64,000 nt of DNA. Source: JBBSDP01 sp038240605. Lineage in GTDB: Bacteria; Planctomycetota; Phycisphaerae; Tepidisphaerales; Tepidisphaeraceae. The position numbers were made by a program, and so were the translations under genes. The notes under the pieces were generated by a model. The model saw nothing but the letters and a program-made list of their open reading frames with translations. It did not search any database and was not told the DNA's origin. The stretch spans positions 22,739 to 86,738 of the forward strand of contig JBBSDP010000016.1 in the NCBI GenBank assembly GCA_038240605.1, read 5' to 3'. Positions 54,253-62,450 of the stretch are shown in pieces. How positions within the stretch are numbered: position 1 is the stretch's first letter; each line of letters opens with the position of its first letter.

Positions 54253-54292
54253 GAGCGTGGGACCGGTTCATCTGGTCCCACGCTCTTTTCTT
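54253..54292 (+). terminator. Rho-independent terminator after ugd
   Basis: GAGCGTGGGACC (54253-54264) pairs perfectly with GGTCCCACGCTC (54274-54285) and is followed by TTTTCTT. It starts 30 bases past the ugd stop. Confidence 0.92.
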
Positions 54293-54309
54293 GCGCTGCC
54301 CGAACTGGC

Positions 54310-54363
54310 GGGGTCACTCCTGCTTATCCCCCTCCTCTCCCTGCAAGAAGCAGGAGTGACCCC
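54310..54363. repeat. REP-like palindrome, copy 1
   Basis: GGGGTCACTCCTGCTT (54310-54325) and AAGCAGGAGTGACCCC (54348-54363) are perfect inverse complements around a 22-base loop. The same arms occur at 56030-56088. The two copies bracket the zinc-ribbon gene and its neighbour. Confidence 0.85.
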
Positions 54364-54439
54364 CTTATTCTTGACCCCGTTTACGGTATCGATCTGGTGC
54401 AACTCAGGCTGACGTGGCGATCGGGTAGAATGACTTCGA

Positions 54440-55090
54440 ATGGCCTCTTCGGTCCTGACCCGACAGCTCGTATTTCCCACACGGCTGATGTCGCGGGGAC
54501 GGCAAATCGATATCGATCGCTCGCCCGATGGATATGTCATCATCAAGGCAGAGGGCGAGGCGCGCACCATCTGGCCCACGGGCGGACGGCTGCTTGGGCC
54601 AGTCGTGGCGGTCTGCTTCGTGCTTCTTTTCATTGGCCCGAATGTCCTGGCGTTCAAATTGGCAGCCACAATCACGCTCGTCCTCGCGGTAATTGCAGCG
54701 ATCACGGTTGTGGTGCTCGGATCTGCGATGGCGTACATCACGGGACGGCTGCTCGTTATCGAGGTTCAACCCGATCACGTCGAGATTTACGTTCATTCGC
54801 GAAAAAAGAAGCGCACGCTTACGACTTGGAGACGCGAGGAGATCGAGGAGCCGAGCTGTCGTTCGAGCGCCCTATGGTTGCGCATGCGGAGTGGACGGAC
54901 GCACCGTCTGCTGGAAGTCGATTCTCCAGGCGAGGCGCGGTACCTGCGGATGGCGGTCGTTGCGGGACTCCAGATGTGCGACCAGTGCGGTTACGATATC
55001 CGCGCCAGCAACGGCCACTGCCCCGAGTGCGGTAAGCTGATTCCGGAATGGATATCGGAATACGCAAGGCGATCTACGGAACTTCGGTAA
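54440..55090 (+). CDS. Membrane protein with C-terminal zinc ribbon
   Basis: The 216-residue product has two adjacent hydrophobic helices (LLGPVVAVCFVLLFIGPNVLA and ITLVLAVIAAITVVVLGSAMA) and a cytoplasmic beta-rich part (ITGRLLVIEVQPDHVEIYVHS). It ends with a C4 zinc ribbon of the planctomycete kind, CDQCGYDIRASNGHCPECG. I know no function. It lies downstream of REP-like copy 1 and convergent with the gene at 55175. A partial, damaged duplicate of its middle region is at 56147-56239. Confidence 0.7.
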   Translation: MASSVLTRQLVFPTRLMSRGRQIDIDRSPDGYVIIKAEGEARTIWPTGGRLLGPVVAVCFVLLFIGPNVLAFKLAATITLVLAVIAAITVVVLGSAMAYITGRLLVIEVQPDHVEIYVHSRKKKRTLTTWRREEIEEPSCRSSALWLRMRSGRTHRLLEVDSPGEARYLRMAVVAGLQMCDQCGYDIRASNGHCPECGKLIPEWISEYARRSTELR

Positions 55091-55174
55091 ACCATTAAGG
55101 TCGTCCGACAGTCGGATCATCGACTGAACTGTAATCTCTTCTGAGACTTTGCGCTTCCCCACTTGTCGCCTCAA

Positions 55175-55795
55175 TTATGTGGACGTCCCCTCTTTCTTCG
55201 CCGAGGCTAAATCGCCGTTCGATGGATACGAGCCGTCTATACATTGCCGTCGGCAATGAAATGCCTCACTGAACCGCGGATTTACGGTGAACGCCCACGG
55301 ATCATTATCAACCTCGCCGCTGAGGACCCAAGGTACGGAAGCCAGTTCAAGCAAATTCAACGCCGACGTAATCCCAACTTTTGAAAACGGGCGGAGGGTC
55401 AAGAGCCCGTCGACAAGACGAGGCGGTGTTGAGGGGTAGAGCGTCCATTGGCCAAGATACAAGTACCCCATCCAATCGTTCGGCCGCCCGGCTTCGGGAA
55501 CGACCCAACAGCGCGGGGCGATCTCACTCAATTTACTCGGCATCTCCCCCGTAGATGGAGGCTCGTCATACGCGACCACACAATTGCCGAAAATTCGAAG
55601 CAGGTCCACGATCAGTTGGTGCTTTCGTTGCTCGTATTCTTGCCGACGAATGCCGGTAAACGCCCGCCACTCGATCGTCCAACACGGCTGGGCTGAAACC
55701 GTCCGGCAGACAAAGCGAGACCCGATCAATTTCTCCAAATTGCCCGATGCTTCCCTTAGCCACGATGATTTGGAGGTCGTGTCGCCCATCGTCAA
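55175..55795 (-). CDS. Hypothetical protein, 206 aa
   Basis: I do not recognise this product. It is soluble, tryptophan- and proline-containing (SWLREASGNLEKLIGSRFVC, GITSALNLLELASVPWVL, FTVNPRFSEAFHCRRQC) and has no signal peptide. The ATG at 55789 (MGDTTSK) is an alternative start. Base composition is lower in GC than the core genes, and it sits between two copies of a REP-like palindrome, so it may be a recently acquired gene. It is convergent with the zinc-ribbon gene. Confidence 0.5.
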   Translation of the reverse strand: MTMGDTTSKSSWLREASGNLEKLIGSRFVCRTVSAQPCWTIEWRAFTGIRRQEYEQRKHQLIVDLLRIFGNCVVAYDEPPSTGEMPSKLSEIAPRCWVVPEAGRPNDWMGYLYLGQWTLYPSTPPRLVDGLLTLRPFSKVGITSALNLLELASVPWVLSGEVDNDPWAFTVNPRFSEAFHCRRQCIDGSYPSNGDLASAKKEGTST

Positions 55796-56029
55796 TTCCG
55801 GTAAGTCAGCAAGAGGTCTGCACCTGTACGCACGTTACCGTCAGTCACGCCGGTCACGCTCACCCGATAGTTCGATAGCTATTTTACGCATCTAAACAAT
55901 TCGACGGAATTCCCGCCGTCGATTTGCGACTCGTTGGCCAAACAAAAGCTCGTCCAGGCGATGCCGCGGCTGAATCGATGCCCGCGCTGCTGAAGGGGGA
56001 CATCGAGGAATAATACCACTGAGGGGCAC

Positions 56030-56088
56030 AATAAGGGGGTCACTCCTGCTTAGCAGGGGGGGTGGGAAGCAGGAGTGACCCCCTTATT
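56030..56088. repeat. REP-like palindrome, copy 2, with 22-bp perfect arms
   Basis: AATAAGGGGGTCACTCCTGCTT (56030-56051; given as arm) pairs perfectly with its inverse at 56067-56088 around a 15-base G-rich loop. Sixteen central bases of each arm equal those of copy 1 at 54310-54363. Confidence 0.85.
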
Positions 56089-56146
56089 GCGACCCGAACT
56101 GCCAACTTCCTTTCAGCCGCCGATCGGCAGCGTCAGTCCGCAGTCC

Positions 56147-56239
56147 GAGATGGCGTGTATCGCTGGTCGCCTGCTCGTCATCGAGGTCCAGCAAGGTCCG
56201 GTCGAATTCGGGGTTTGGTCGTCGCGCGACATTCGACTA
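56147..56239 (+). pseudogene. Decayed duplicate of the zinc-ribbon membrane gene
   Basis: In this frame the bases read SEMACIAGRLLVIEVQQGPV followed by EFGVWSSRDI, which lines up with GSAMAYITGRLLVIEVQPDH and VEIYVHSRKK of the gene at 54440-55090. The surrounding frame has no membrane segments and no zinc ribbon, so it is a remnant, not a gene. It lies just after REP-like copy 2 and ends before hicA. Confidence 0.6.
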
Positions 56240-56252
56240 AACTGGTCGGGCG

Positions 56253-56510
56253 ATGGCATCGCTCAAGAAGGTGTTCACCTCAATCCTGAGCGGTCGATCG
56301 GATGCGAACATTCGCTTCGCGCAATTGGGGCGTATCCTGCTGACGCTGGGTTTCAGCGAGCGCATCACCGGCGGACACCACATTTTCTCTCGCCAAAACA
56401 TCGTCGAGATCATCAACTTGCAGCCGTTGCCGGGTGGCCGTGCAAAGTCGTATCTGGTGAAACAAGTGCGTCAGCAACTGACGAAGTACGGCTTATCGCT
56501 AACGGAGTGA
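56253..56510 (+). CDS. hicA: HicA-type mRNA-interferase toxin
   Basis: The 85-residue product has a HicA-type double-stranded RNA-binding fold: RFAQLGRILLTLGFSERITGGHHIFSRQ with the catalytic histidine in GGHHIF, then IINLQPLPGGRAKSYLVKQV and RQQLTKYGL. It should cleave mRNA unless bound by HicB. Its stop is three bases before the hicB ATG. The toxin is first in the pair, the usual order for this family. Confidence 0.87.
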   Translation: MASLKKVFTSILSGRSDANIRFAQLGRILLTLGFSERITGGHHIFSRQNIVEIINLQPLPGGRAKSYLVKQVRQQLTKYGLSLTE

Positions 56511-56513
56511 TTC

Positions 56514-56720
56514 ATGAAGTATGAGGTGATCATTTATTGGAGCGGCGAAGACAACGCCTTCATCGCCGAAATCCCGGAACTACCCGGCTGCATGGCTAAC
56601 GGCGTGACCAAGGCCACGGCGCTGGCCGCCGCCGAGCGCGTGGCCCGCGAGTGGGTGGCGACCGCAAGACAACTTCGCCGTCCCATTCCCGCGCCGCGCG
56701 GACGGCTTCTTTTCGCGTGA
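56514..56720 (+). CDS. hicB: HicB-type antitoxin
   Basis: The 68-residue product has the HicB degenerate RNase H-like fold (YEVIIYWSGEDNAFIAEIPELPGCMANGVTKATALAAAERV). It lacks the longer C-terminal DNA-binding domain found in some HicB proteins, so it may not regulate its own operon by itself. It is three bases downstream of hicA. Confidence 0.87.
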   Translation: MKYEVIIYWSGEDNAFIAEIPELPGCMANGVTKATALAAAERVAREWVATARQLRRPIPAPRGRLLFA

Positions 56721-56896
56721 GTCTCGCAGGGTGGGTTTGAAGAGTTCGAACGATGTTCTCGACGGGCCTTCAATCGGTAAACGATCGCAGAAACGCGCGC
56801 GCCGCCGCACCCCATCGCAACCACGTGACCGCCCGTTCTTCCCGACATCGCCAATTCGCCTGATCGCTGGCAATGACACTGATTTGTGAAGGCCGT

Positions 56897-59320
56897 TCAT
56901 TTCCCTGCCGGCGTGGAAGTTCGCGCCTTCTTTCCCGCACCCAGCGCCGCGGCCAGCACTTCGTCCACGTTCTCGACGAACGTGAATTTCACGGTCTGTT
57001 TCACCTCGTCGGGAATCTCGGGCATGTCCTTCTCGTTGCGCTTGGGGACTATCACTTCCTTGATTCCGGCGCGCTTGGCGGCCAGCGTTTTTTCCTTCAG
57101 GCCGCCGATCGGCAGCACCAGACCGCGCAGCGTGATCTCGCCAGTCATCGCCACGTCGTGACGCACCGGGCGGTTCATGAGCAGCGAGGCAAGCGACGTG
57201 AACATCGCGACGCCGGCGCTGGGGCCGTCCTTGGGGACGGCTCCGGCGGGGATGTGGATGTGGATGTCGCTCTCGGCGAGCAGTTTGGGGTCGATGCCGA
57301 GTTCCTTCGTGCGGGAGCGAACGAGGCTGAAGGCGGCGGTCGCTGATTCCTTCATCACGTCGCCGATCTGCCCGGTCAGGGTGATGTTCCCCTTGCCGGG
57401 ATAGCGCGCGGCCTCGATGAAGAGGATCTCGCCGCCGACCGGGGTGTAGGCCATTCCGGTCGCCACGCCCGGCACGCTGGTGCGCGAGGCGAGTTCGGGC
57501 TCGAAGCGGCGCGGGCCGAGGACCTTGCCGACGCGTTCGCGGTCGACGACAACCTTGTCCGTCTTTCCACCGACGATGTCGGCGGCGATCGCGCGGCAGA
57601 CGGCGCCGATGCTCCGCTCGAGGTTGCGCACTCCGGCCTCGCGCGTGTAACCCTCGATGATCCACTTAATCGCTGGATCGAGGAAACGGGCTTGCTTGGT
57701 GGTCAGGCCGTTGGCTTCGAGCTGTCGGGGGATCAGGTACTGCTTGGCGATGTGGAGCTTGTCGGTCTGGGTGTAGCCGGGGATCTCGATGACCTCCATG
57801 CGGTCGCGGAGCGGGCCGGGCACGGTGTCCATCGTGTTGGCGGTGGCGATGAACATGACCTTCGACAAATCGAAGGGGACGTCGAGGTAATGATCGGTGA
57901 ACGTATGGTTCTGCGCCGGGTCGAGCACTTCCAGCAGGGCCGACGCCGGGTCGCCGCGAAAGTCGGCGCCGAGCTTGTCGATCTCGTCGAGCATCATGAC
58001 CGGGTTGCGCGTGCCGGCCTTGCGCAGCTCCGCGATGATGCGCCCGGGCATCGAGCCGATATACGTGCGGCGGTGGCCGCGGATGTCGGCCTCGTCTCGA
58101 ACGCCGCCGAGGGCGACGCGAATGAACTTGCGGCCCATCGCTTCGGCGATGCTCTTGCCCAGCGAGGTTTTGCCGACGCCTGGCGGACCGACGAAGCAGA
58201 GGATGGCACCACCCCCTTCGGGCTTGAGCTTTCGGACGGCGAGGTACTCGACGATCCGGCGTTTGACCTTTTCCAGGTCATGATGGTCGCGGTCGAGCGT
58301 GGCGCGGGCCTCGGCCAGGTCGATCTTGTCGGTCGTCTCCAGGGCCCAGGGGAGTTCGCTGAGGATCTGGAGGTAGGTGCGGATCACGCCGTACTCAGGC
58401 GAGGCGCTGGGAATGCTTTCCAGGCGACCAAGCTCGCGCGTCGCCTCCTTCATGACGGCTTCGGGGAGCTTGGCGGCCTCGAGCTTCTGGCGGAGCGTCT
58501 CGATTTCCCCGCCGCCGCCGCCACCCTCGTTTTCCCCCAGCTCCTTACGAATCGCCTTGAGCTGTTCCTGGAGGTAATAGCGCCGCTGGCTCTTGTCGAT
58601 GTTCTCCTTGACCTGCGACTGGATCTTGCTCTGAAGCTCCAGGACATCGAGCTGCGTGGCGAGCCGGGCCGCGATCATTCTCAGCCGTTTCTCCACGTCG
58701 AGCTCTTCGAGCATGAGCTGTTTTTCGGCGGTGTCGGCCTGAAGGTTGGCGGCGAGGAAGTCGGCCAGTGCCGACGGGTTGGTGATGCTGTTGAGCACCT
58801 GAGCCGCCTCATCGGGCGTGTTGGGGGAGAGCTCGATCACCCGATTGGCCTGCTGCCGCACCGAAGCGACCAGAGCGTCCAGCTCCGGTCCGGGGTTCAC
58901 GATGTCTTCGAGCACCTCGATGCGCCCGACCGCGAACGGCTCGGTCTGTTCCAGCGACATCAGCCGGAAGCGGGTGAGCCCGTGGACGATGATCGACTGG
59001 TTCCCGTCCGGCAGCTTGAACAGCTTGAGGATGACGCACGCGACTCCGACCGTGTGCAGGTCCTGGTACTGTGGGTCCTCGACGTCCGCGTTGCGCTGCG
59101 TGCAGACGCCGACCAGCTTGTCCCCCGGCATCACTTCGTCGAGCAGCGACTTGCTCTTGGGCCGTCCGACGTTCAGCGGCATCACCGTGCCGGGGAAGAC
59201 GACGATGTTGCGGATCGGAAGGATTGGCAACACGTTTGGCAACACCGTCCGCTGCCCGTTGGTTCCGGTGCGGATGACGGTGTTCGTCGGCGTGCGTTCG
59301 ATGATCTGAGACTCGGACAT
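56897..59320 (-). CDS. lon: ATP-dependent protease Lon
   Basis: The 807-residue LonA protease degrades misfolded and regulatory proteins. The N-terminal substrate domain includes VLPILPIRNIVVFPGTVMPLNVG, followed by coiled-coil. The AAA+ module has FVGPPGVGKTSLGKSIAEAMGR (Walker A near residue 378) and VMMLDEIDKLGADFRGDPASALLEVLDP. The protease domain carries the catalytic serine in PKDGPSAGVAMFTSLAS near residue 700 and the lysine region GLKEKTLAAKRAGIKEV. The start codon at 59320 has no visible Shine-Dalgarno site and stands seven bases from a 15-copy heptamer array, so its 5' region is unusual. Confidence 0.95.
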   Translation of the reverse strand: MSESQIIERTPTNTVIRTGTNGQRTVLPNVLPILPIRNIVVFPGTVMPLNVGRPKSKSLLDEVMPGDKLVGVCTQRNADVEDPQYQDLHTVGVACVILKLFKLPDGNQSIIVHGLTRFRLMSLEQTEPFAVGRIEVLEDIVNPGPELDALVASVRQQANRVIELSPNTPDEAAQVLNSITNPSALADFLAANLQADTAEKQLMLEELDVEKRLRMIAARLATQLDVLELQSKIQSQVKENIDKSQRRYYLQEQLKAIRKELGENEGGGGGGEIETLRQKLEAAKLPEAVMKEATRELGRLESIPSASPEYGVIRTYLQILSELPWALETTDKIDLAEARATLDRDHHDLEKVKRRIVEYLAVRKLKPEGGGAILCFVGPPGVGKTSLGKSIAEAMGRKFIRVALGGVRDEADIRGHRRTYIGSMPGRIIAELRKAGTRNPVMMLDEIDKLGADFRGDPASALLEVLDPAQNHTFTDHYLDVPFDLSKVMFIATANTMDTVPGPLRDRMEVIEIPGYTQTDKLHIAKQYLIPRQLEANGLTTKQARFLDPAIKWIIEGYTREAGVRNLERSIGAVCRAIAADIVGGKTDKVVVDRERVGKVLGPRRFEPELASRTSVPGVATGMAYTPVGGEILFIEAARYPGKGNITLTGQIGDVMKESATAAFSLVRSRTKELGIDPKLLAESDIHIHIPAGAVPKDGPSAGVAMFTSLASLLMNRPVRHDVAMTGEITLRGLVLPIGGLKEKTLAAKRAGIKEVIVPKRNEKDMPEIPDEVKQTVKFTFVENVDEVLAAALGAGKKARTSTPAGK

Positions 59321-59326
59321 AATAGA

Positions 59327-59431
59327 GGGTTCAGGGTTCAGGGTTCAGGGTTCAGGGTTCAGGGTCCAGGGTTCAGGGTTCAGGGTTCAGGGTTCAGGGT
59401 CCAGGGTCCAGGGTTCAGGGTTCAGGGTTCA
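59327..59431. repeat. 15-copy heptamer array (GGGTTCA)
   Basis: Fifteen units of seven bases run from 59327 to 59431; twelve are GGGTTCA and three are GGGTCCA (at 59362, 59397 and 59404). On the minus strand this reads TGAACCC repeated, directly upstream of the lon start codon at 59320. A two-unit version lies at 63909-63922. Confidence 0.95.
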
Positions 59432-59554
59432 GATAAAACGCAGAAGCGCCCCTCTGCGTGTTGGCAGCCGCGCGGCGGGGCAGTTCACGGCGTGGGGAAT
59501 TGTGGCCTTTAAAGAACCCCGAACCCCAAACCCTGCACCCTCACTCGACCTTTC

Positions 59555-59998
59555 TTATTTCTTGGGAATTTCGATCCACAGCATTCCATTGCGGTAGTGG
59601 GCGGTGATGCATTCACGGTCGACGCCTTGCGGAATTTCCACTTCGCGCGCGAAGGCCCCGTTGTCGATCTCCATCAGGTGAACCCGGACGCGGTGGGGAT
59701 GTTCTCCGCTTCCCGACCCGACGGCGGTCGGATCCAGCTCGGGGAACGTCGGCACTTCCCGGCGGCCGCGCAACCGAAGCCGGCCGTCCTCAACTTCCAC
59801 GTCGATCTTATCCTTGTCGACTCCCGCCAGGTCGACGCAGACGAGGTACTCGGAAGCCGTCTCGTAGAGGTTGACGCTCGGGGTCCAGGTTTCGCTGGGG
59901 TAAAAGTTGTAGTAGCCCTTCTGCAACTGATCCATGAGCTTATTGGCCTGGCGCGCCAGCTTGCTGAACGGCTGGTCGGCAGTGGTGGTCAAGGGCAT
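59555..59998 (-). CDS. Small heat-shock protein (Hsp20/alpha-crystallin)
   Basis: The 147-residue product is an ATP-independent holdase chaperone. It has an N-terminal helical region (PFSKLARQANKLMDQLQKG), an alpha-crystallin domain (SVNLYETASEYLVCVDLAGVDKDKIDVEVED, LRLRGRREVPTFPEL, and the conserved-like REVEIPQGVD), and ends WIEIPKK (a variant of the I-x-I tail). The ATG at 59998 has AGGAG about seven bases upstream and matches the family; earlier in-frame codons do not. It is divergent from the lipoprotein gene at 60293. Confidence 0.9.
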   Translation of the reverse strand: MPLTTTADQPFSKLARQANKLMDQLQKGYYNFYPSETWTPSVNLYETASEYLVCVDLAGVDKDKIDVEVEDGRLRLRGRREVPTFPELDPTAVGSGSGEHPHRVRVHLMEIDNGAFAREVEIPQGVDRECITAHYRNGMLWIEIPKK

Positions 59999-60292
59999 CA
60001 CGCGACTCCTATGGGGGTGTGAAGTCTTTTGCTTCGAAGGCGCATCATAGCGCCAGTGCCGGGGCAACGGAAGCAAAAATCCACCTCGCGGTCCGATAAG
60101 GACGGGCGAATTCCGCGGCGGCTCAGGTCCGCGGGCTGTCGTCTGCCGTAGGGACGTGCGCGATGGCGCGCCAACCCCGTGAAAACTTTGACTTTTGCGG
60201 GGGGGATTGCGACAATCGCACACCCCGGCCGGCGGAAAAGGTCGTTCTCACTCGATCAACACCTGGGATGGACCTCGTCTGGAGAACCCTGG

Positions 60293-62365
60293 ATGCAAGC
60301 ACCTTGGAAACGAGCGGCATCGATCACTGTGGCAGCCTGCGTTGCGACTGCGCTGATCGGTTGCAAGCGACCGGTTGAGCAAGCTGATCGGAGCGTCAAT
60401 CAACAGCTTGCCGACGCGGGTAAGCAACTGCCCGGCCAACCTGACAAGGCGATCCCCGTTTTCCAGAAGGCCGCGACGGTCGCCGGCGCGTCTCATGTCG
60501 CGCAAGCGCAGGCGCATCGCGATCTCGCGGATGCACGGGTCCGCGCCGCCGACCATCTCATCCTCGGCCTCACGCCGGCCTCTGCCAAGACCAAGACGCC
60601 GTCGGCCGATGGGGTTGAGCAGATCGAGGCCGAAATCGTGTCGCTCTGCACTGCGATCAATCAACAGACTGCCCGAATCCAGGCCAACAACGTCGTGATG
60701 GCTGGCTACAAGCAGCTTGAGCCGAAGGCCGCACAGGAGGCGCTCACAAAGGGGACCAGCGCCGCCGAAGGGGGCCAGGATGCCGCTCCCTGGATTTCCG
60801 CCGACAGCGGCGCCATCCCGTCCGTGGCCGCTGTCGACGCGCAGGTCACTGCGCTGACCGAAAAGATCACTGCCCTGGAAACCAGGAAAAAGGAATTGGA
60901 CGCGCAGCGCCTTACGGCAGTTCAGCAGGCGGAGCAGCTTCGCAATCAGTCGGAGGCGACGACCGGACACAAGAGCGTCGAGCTGTTCACTCAGTCGTCG
61001 AACCTTCGCAAGCAAGCTGCCGACCTGACGGCCCAGATGGACGTACTGGACGCCCAGCTTGCTACGCTAAACCAGGATCTCAGGCTGGCGAAGGCCCAGA
61101 AGGAACAACTCGCCAAAGCCGTCAAGGCGCTGAAGGGCCAGACGGCCCAGGTGGCGATCAACTGGAAGGCGATCCAGGAACAGATCCAGGCCCGCGGCCA
61201 GGCCTCGCAGGCATTGCTAGGCGGCGCCGGCGCACCCGCAGTCGCCGCGCCCGCTGACGCGACCACGGCACCGGCTGATGCGACCACCGCCCCCGTAACG
61301 CCCGCCCCCTTAACGCCCGCCACCGGACCGGCCGGCGCCACGGCGGCCGCCACGACCGAGCCGGCGGCGACGCCGTCTGATATCACGGGTCTTTCCGATG
61401 CCATTGCGGCCCTGTCCGCCAAAGCCGATGCCCTCCGCGACAAGGCCGCCGCGCACCTCAACGACGCGCTTAAGGATTACGAGCAGGTGGCCAAGTCCAA
61501 CAAGGTCATCGCCACCGAATACACCGAGAAGCTGAACAAACCGGACATTCGCGGCTATCCGCAGTCGGGTGCGTGGCAGATGCTGATCGAAATCCACAAC
61601 CCATCGGATGTGAAGCTTCAGGAAGCCGGGGCGTGGCTGAGATTGGCGCGGATCTATGCGGACTGGGCCCACACCCTCGCTGTCCAGGATGACGCCGCCA
61701 AGACGCTGAAGAAGACGGTCGATGCGGGCAACACGCTGCTTGCCGGAACGGATCTCAAGCTCGCTGCTCCCGCGTCGCTCAATGCCGACACGCTCGACAA
61801 GACGATGGCCGACGCCAAGTCCAGGGCTGAGGAAGCGTACGACAAGGCCGACAAGCTTCTCCAGGAGGTAATCACCGCGCCCGCGACCAACCCGCTCACC
61901 AAGAGCGCCCGTGACGCTGCCCGCACAGTTCAGCTGGTTGCGTATTACGGCCGTTCGCAGTTTGACTCAGCGGTCGGCGACTCCTCCAACTCCGGCAAGT
62001 GGCTCAGCGAGTCAAAGCGCACGCGCGACACGATGACGGCCGACAACATTCCGCTCCCATCGCCGATGCCGGTCGAGATCAGCCTTGCGCCGACAGTCTC
62101 CTCGACCTTTGAAACGACCCCGCCGGCGACCGGCCCATCCACCGCGCCGACCACGTTACCCACAACGACGGCGCCCACCACTGGCCCGACGACGGATACG
62201 ACGACGTTCGGCAACACCATTGACACCAGGCCGAACGCGACGCCGCCCGCGCCGCCATCGACGGATACGCCTCCTGCAACGGGACCGAGCACTGCACCAG
62301 CGGCAACTCCCGACACCGCGCCGGCATCTCCGACGCCGCCCGCCGCGACGCCGCCTGCACAATAA
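60293..62365 (+). CDS. Alanine/proline-rich coiled-coil lipoprotein
   Basis: The product, about 690 residues, starts with a lipoprotein signal (MQAPWKRAASITVAACVATALIGC, lipobox ALIGC near residue 24), and GGAG lies eight bases before the ATG. The body is mostly helix and coiled coil (ALTEKITALETRKKELDAQ, AQMDVLDAQLATLNQDLRLA). Two low-complexity spacers (about 315-360, with TTAPADATTAPVTPAPLTPA; and the last 90 residues, rich in T, P and A) suggest flexible, perhaps cell-wall-spanning linkers. No enzyme signature is visible. Anchoring in the envelope is inference. Confidence 0.7.
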   Translation: MQAPWKRAASITVAACVATALIGCKRPVEQADRSVNQQLADAGKQLPGQPDKAIPVFQKAATVAGASHVAQAQAHRDLADARVRAADHLILGLTPASAKTKTPSADGVEQIEAEIVSLCTAINQQTARIQANNVVMAGYKQLEPKAAQEALTKGTSAAEGGQDAAPWISADSGAIPSVAAVDAQVTALTEKITALETRKKELDAQRLTAVQQAEQLRNQSEATTGHKSVELFTQSSNLRKQAADLTAQMDVLDAQLATLNQDLRLAKAQKEQLAKAVKALKGQTAQVAINWKAIQEQIQARGQASQALLGGAGAPAVAAPADATTAPADATTAPVTPAPLTPATGPAGATAAATTEPAATPSDITGLSDAIAALSAKADALRDKAAAHLNDALKDYEQVAKSNKVIATEYTEKLNKPDIRGYPQSGAWQMLIEIHNPSDVKLQEAGAWLRLARIYADWAHTLAVQDDAAKTLKKTVDAGNTLLAGTDLKLAAPASLNADTLDKTMADAKSRAEEAYDKADKLLQEVITAPATNPLTKSARDAARTVQLVAYYGRSQFDSAVGDSSNSGKWLSESKRTRDTMTADNIPLPSPMPVEISLAPTVSSTFETTPPATGPSTAPTTLPTTTAPTTGPTTDTTTFGNTIDTRPNATPPAPPSTDTPPATGPSTAPAATPDTAPASPTPPAATPPAQ

Positions 62366-62450
62366 GTCGCGCTCCCGCGCACGCTCATCGATCCGGATTG
62401 ATGTCAATTGGGGGTTGGCTAGCGCGCGCCCGCCGATTACCCTCCCGCTC

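Noticed and set aside
54310..54363. Terminator for the zinc-ribbon gene or ugd
   Set aside because: ugd already has a clear terminator at 54253-54292, and the sequence is shared with 56030-56088, which suits a dispersed repeat better.
54440..56720. Retron, abortive infection or other defence cassette
   Set aside because: Apart from hicAB and palindromes I see no reverse transcriptase, nuclease or recombinase motif; the unknown gene at 55175 has no recognisable domain.
59327..59431. CRISPR array
   Set aside because: Seven-base units without spacers; a simple tandem array.
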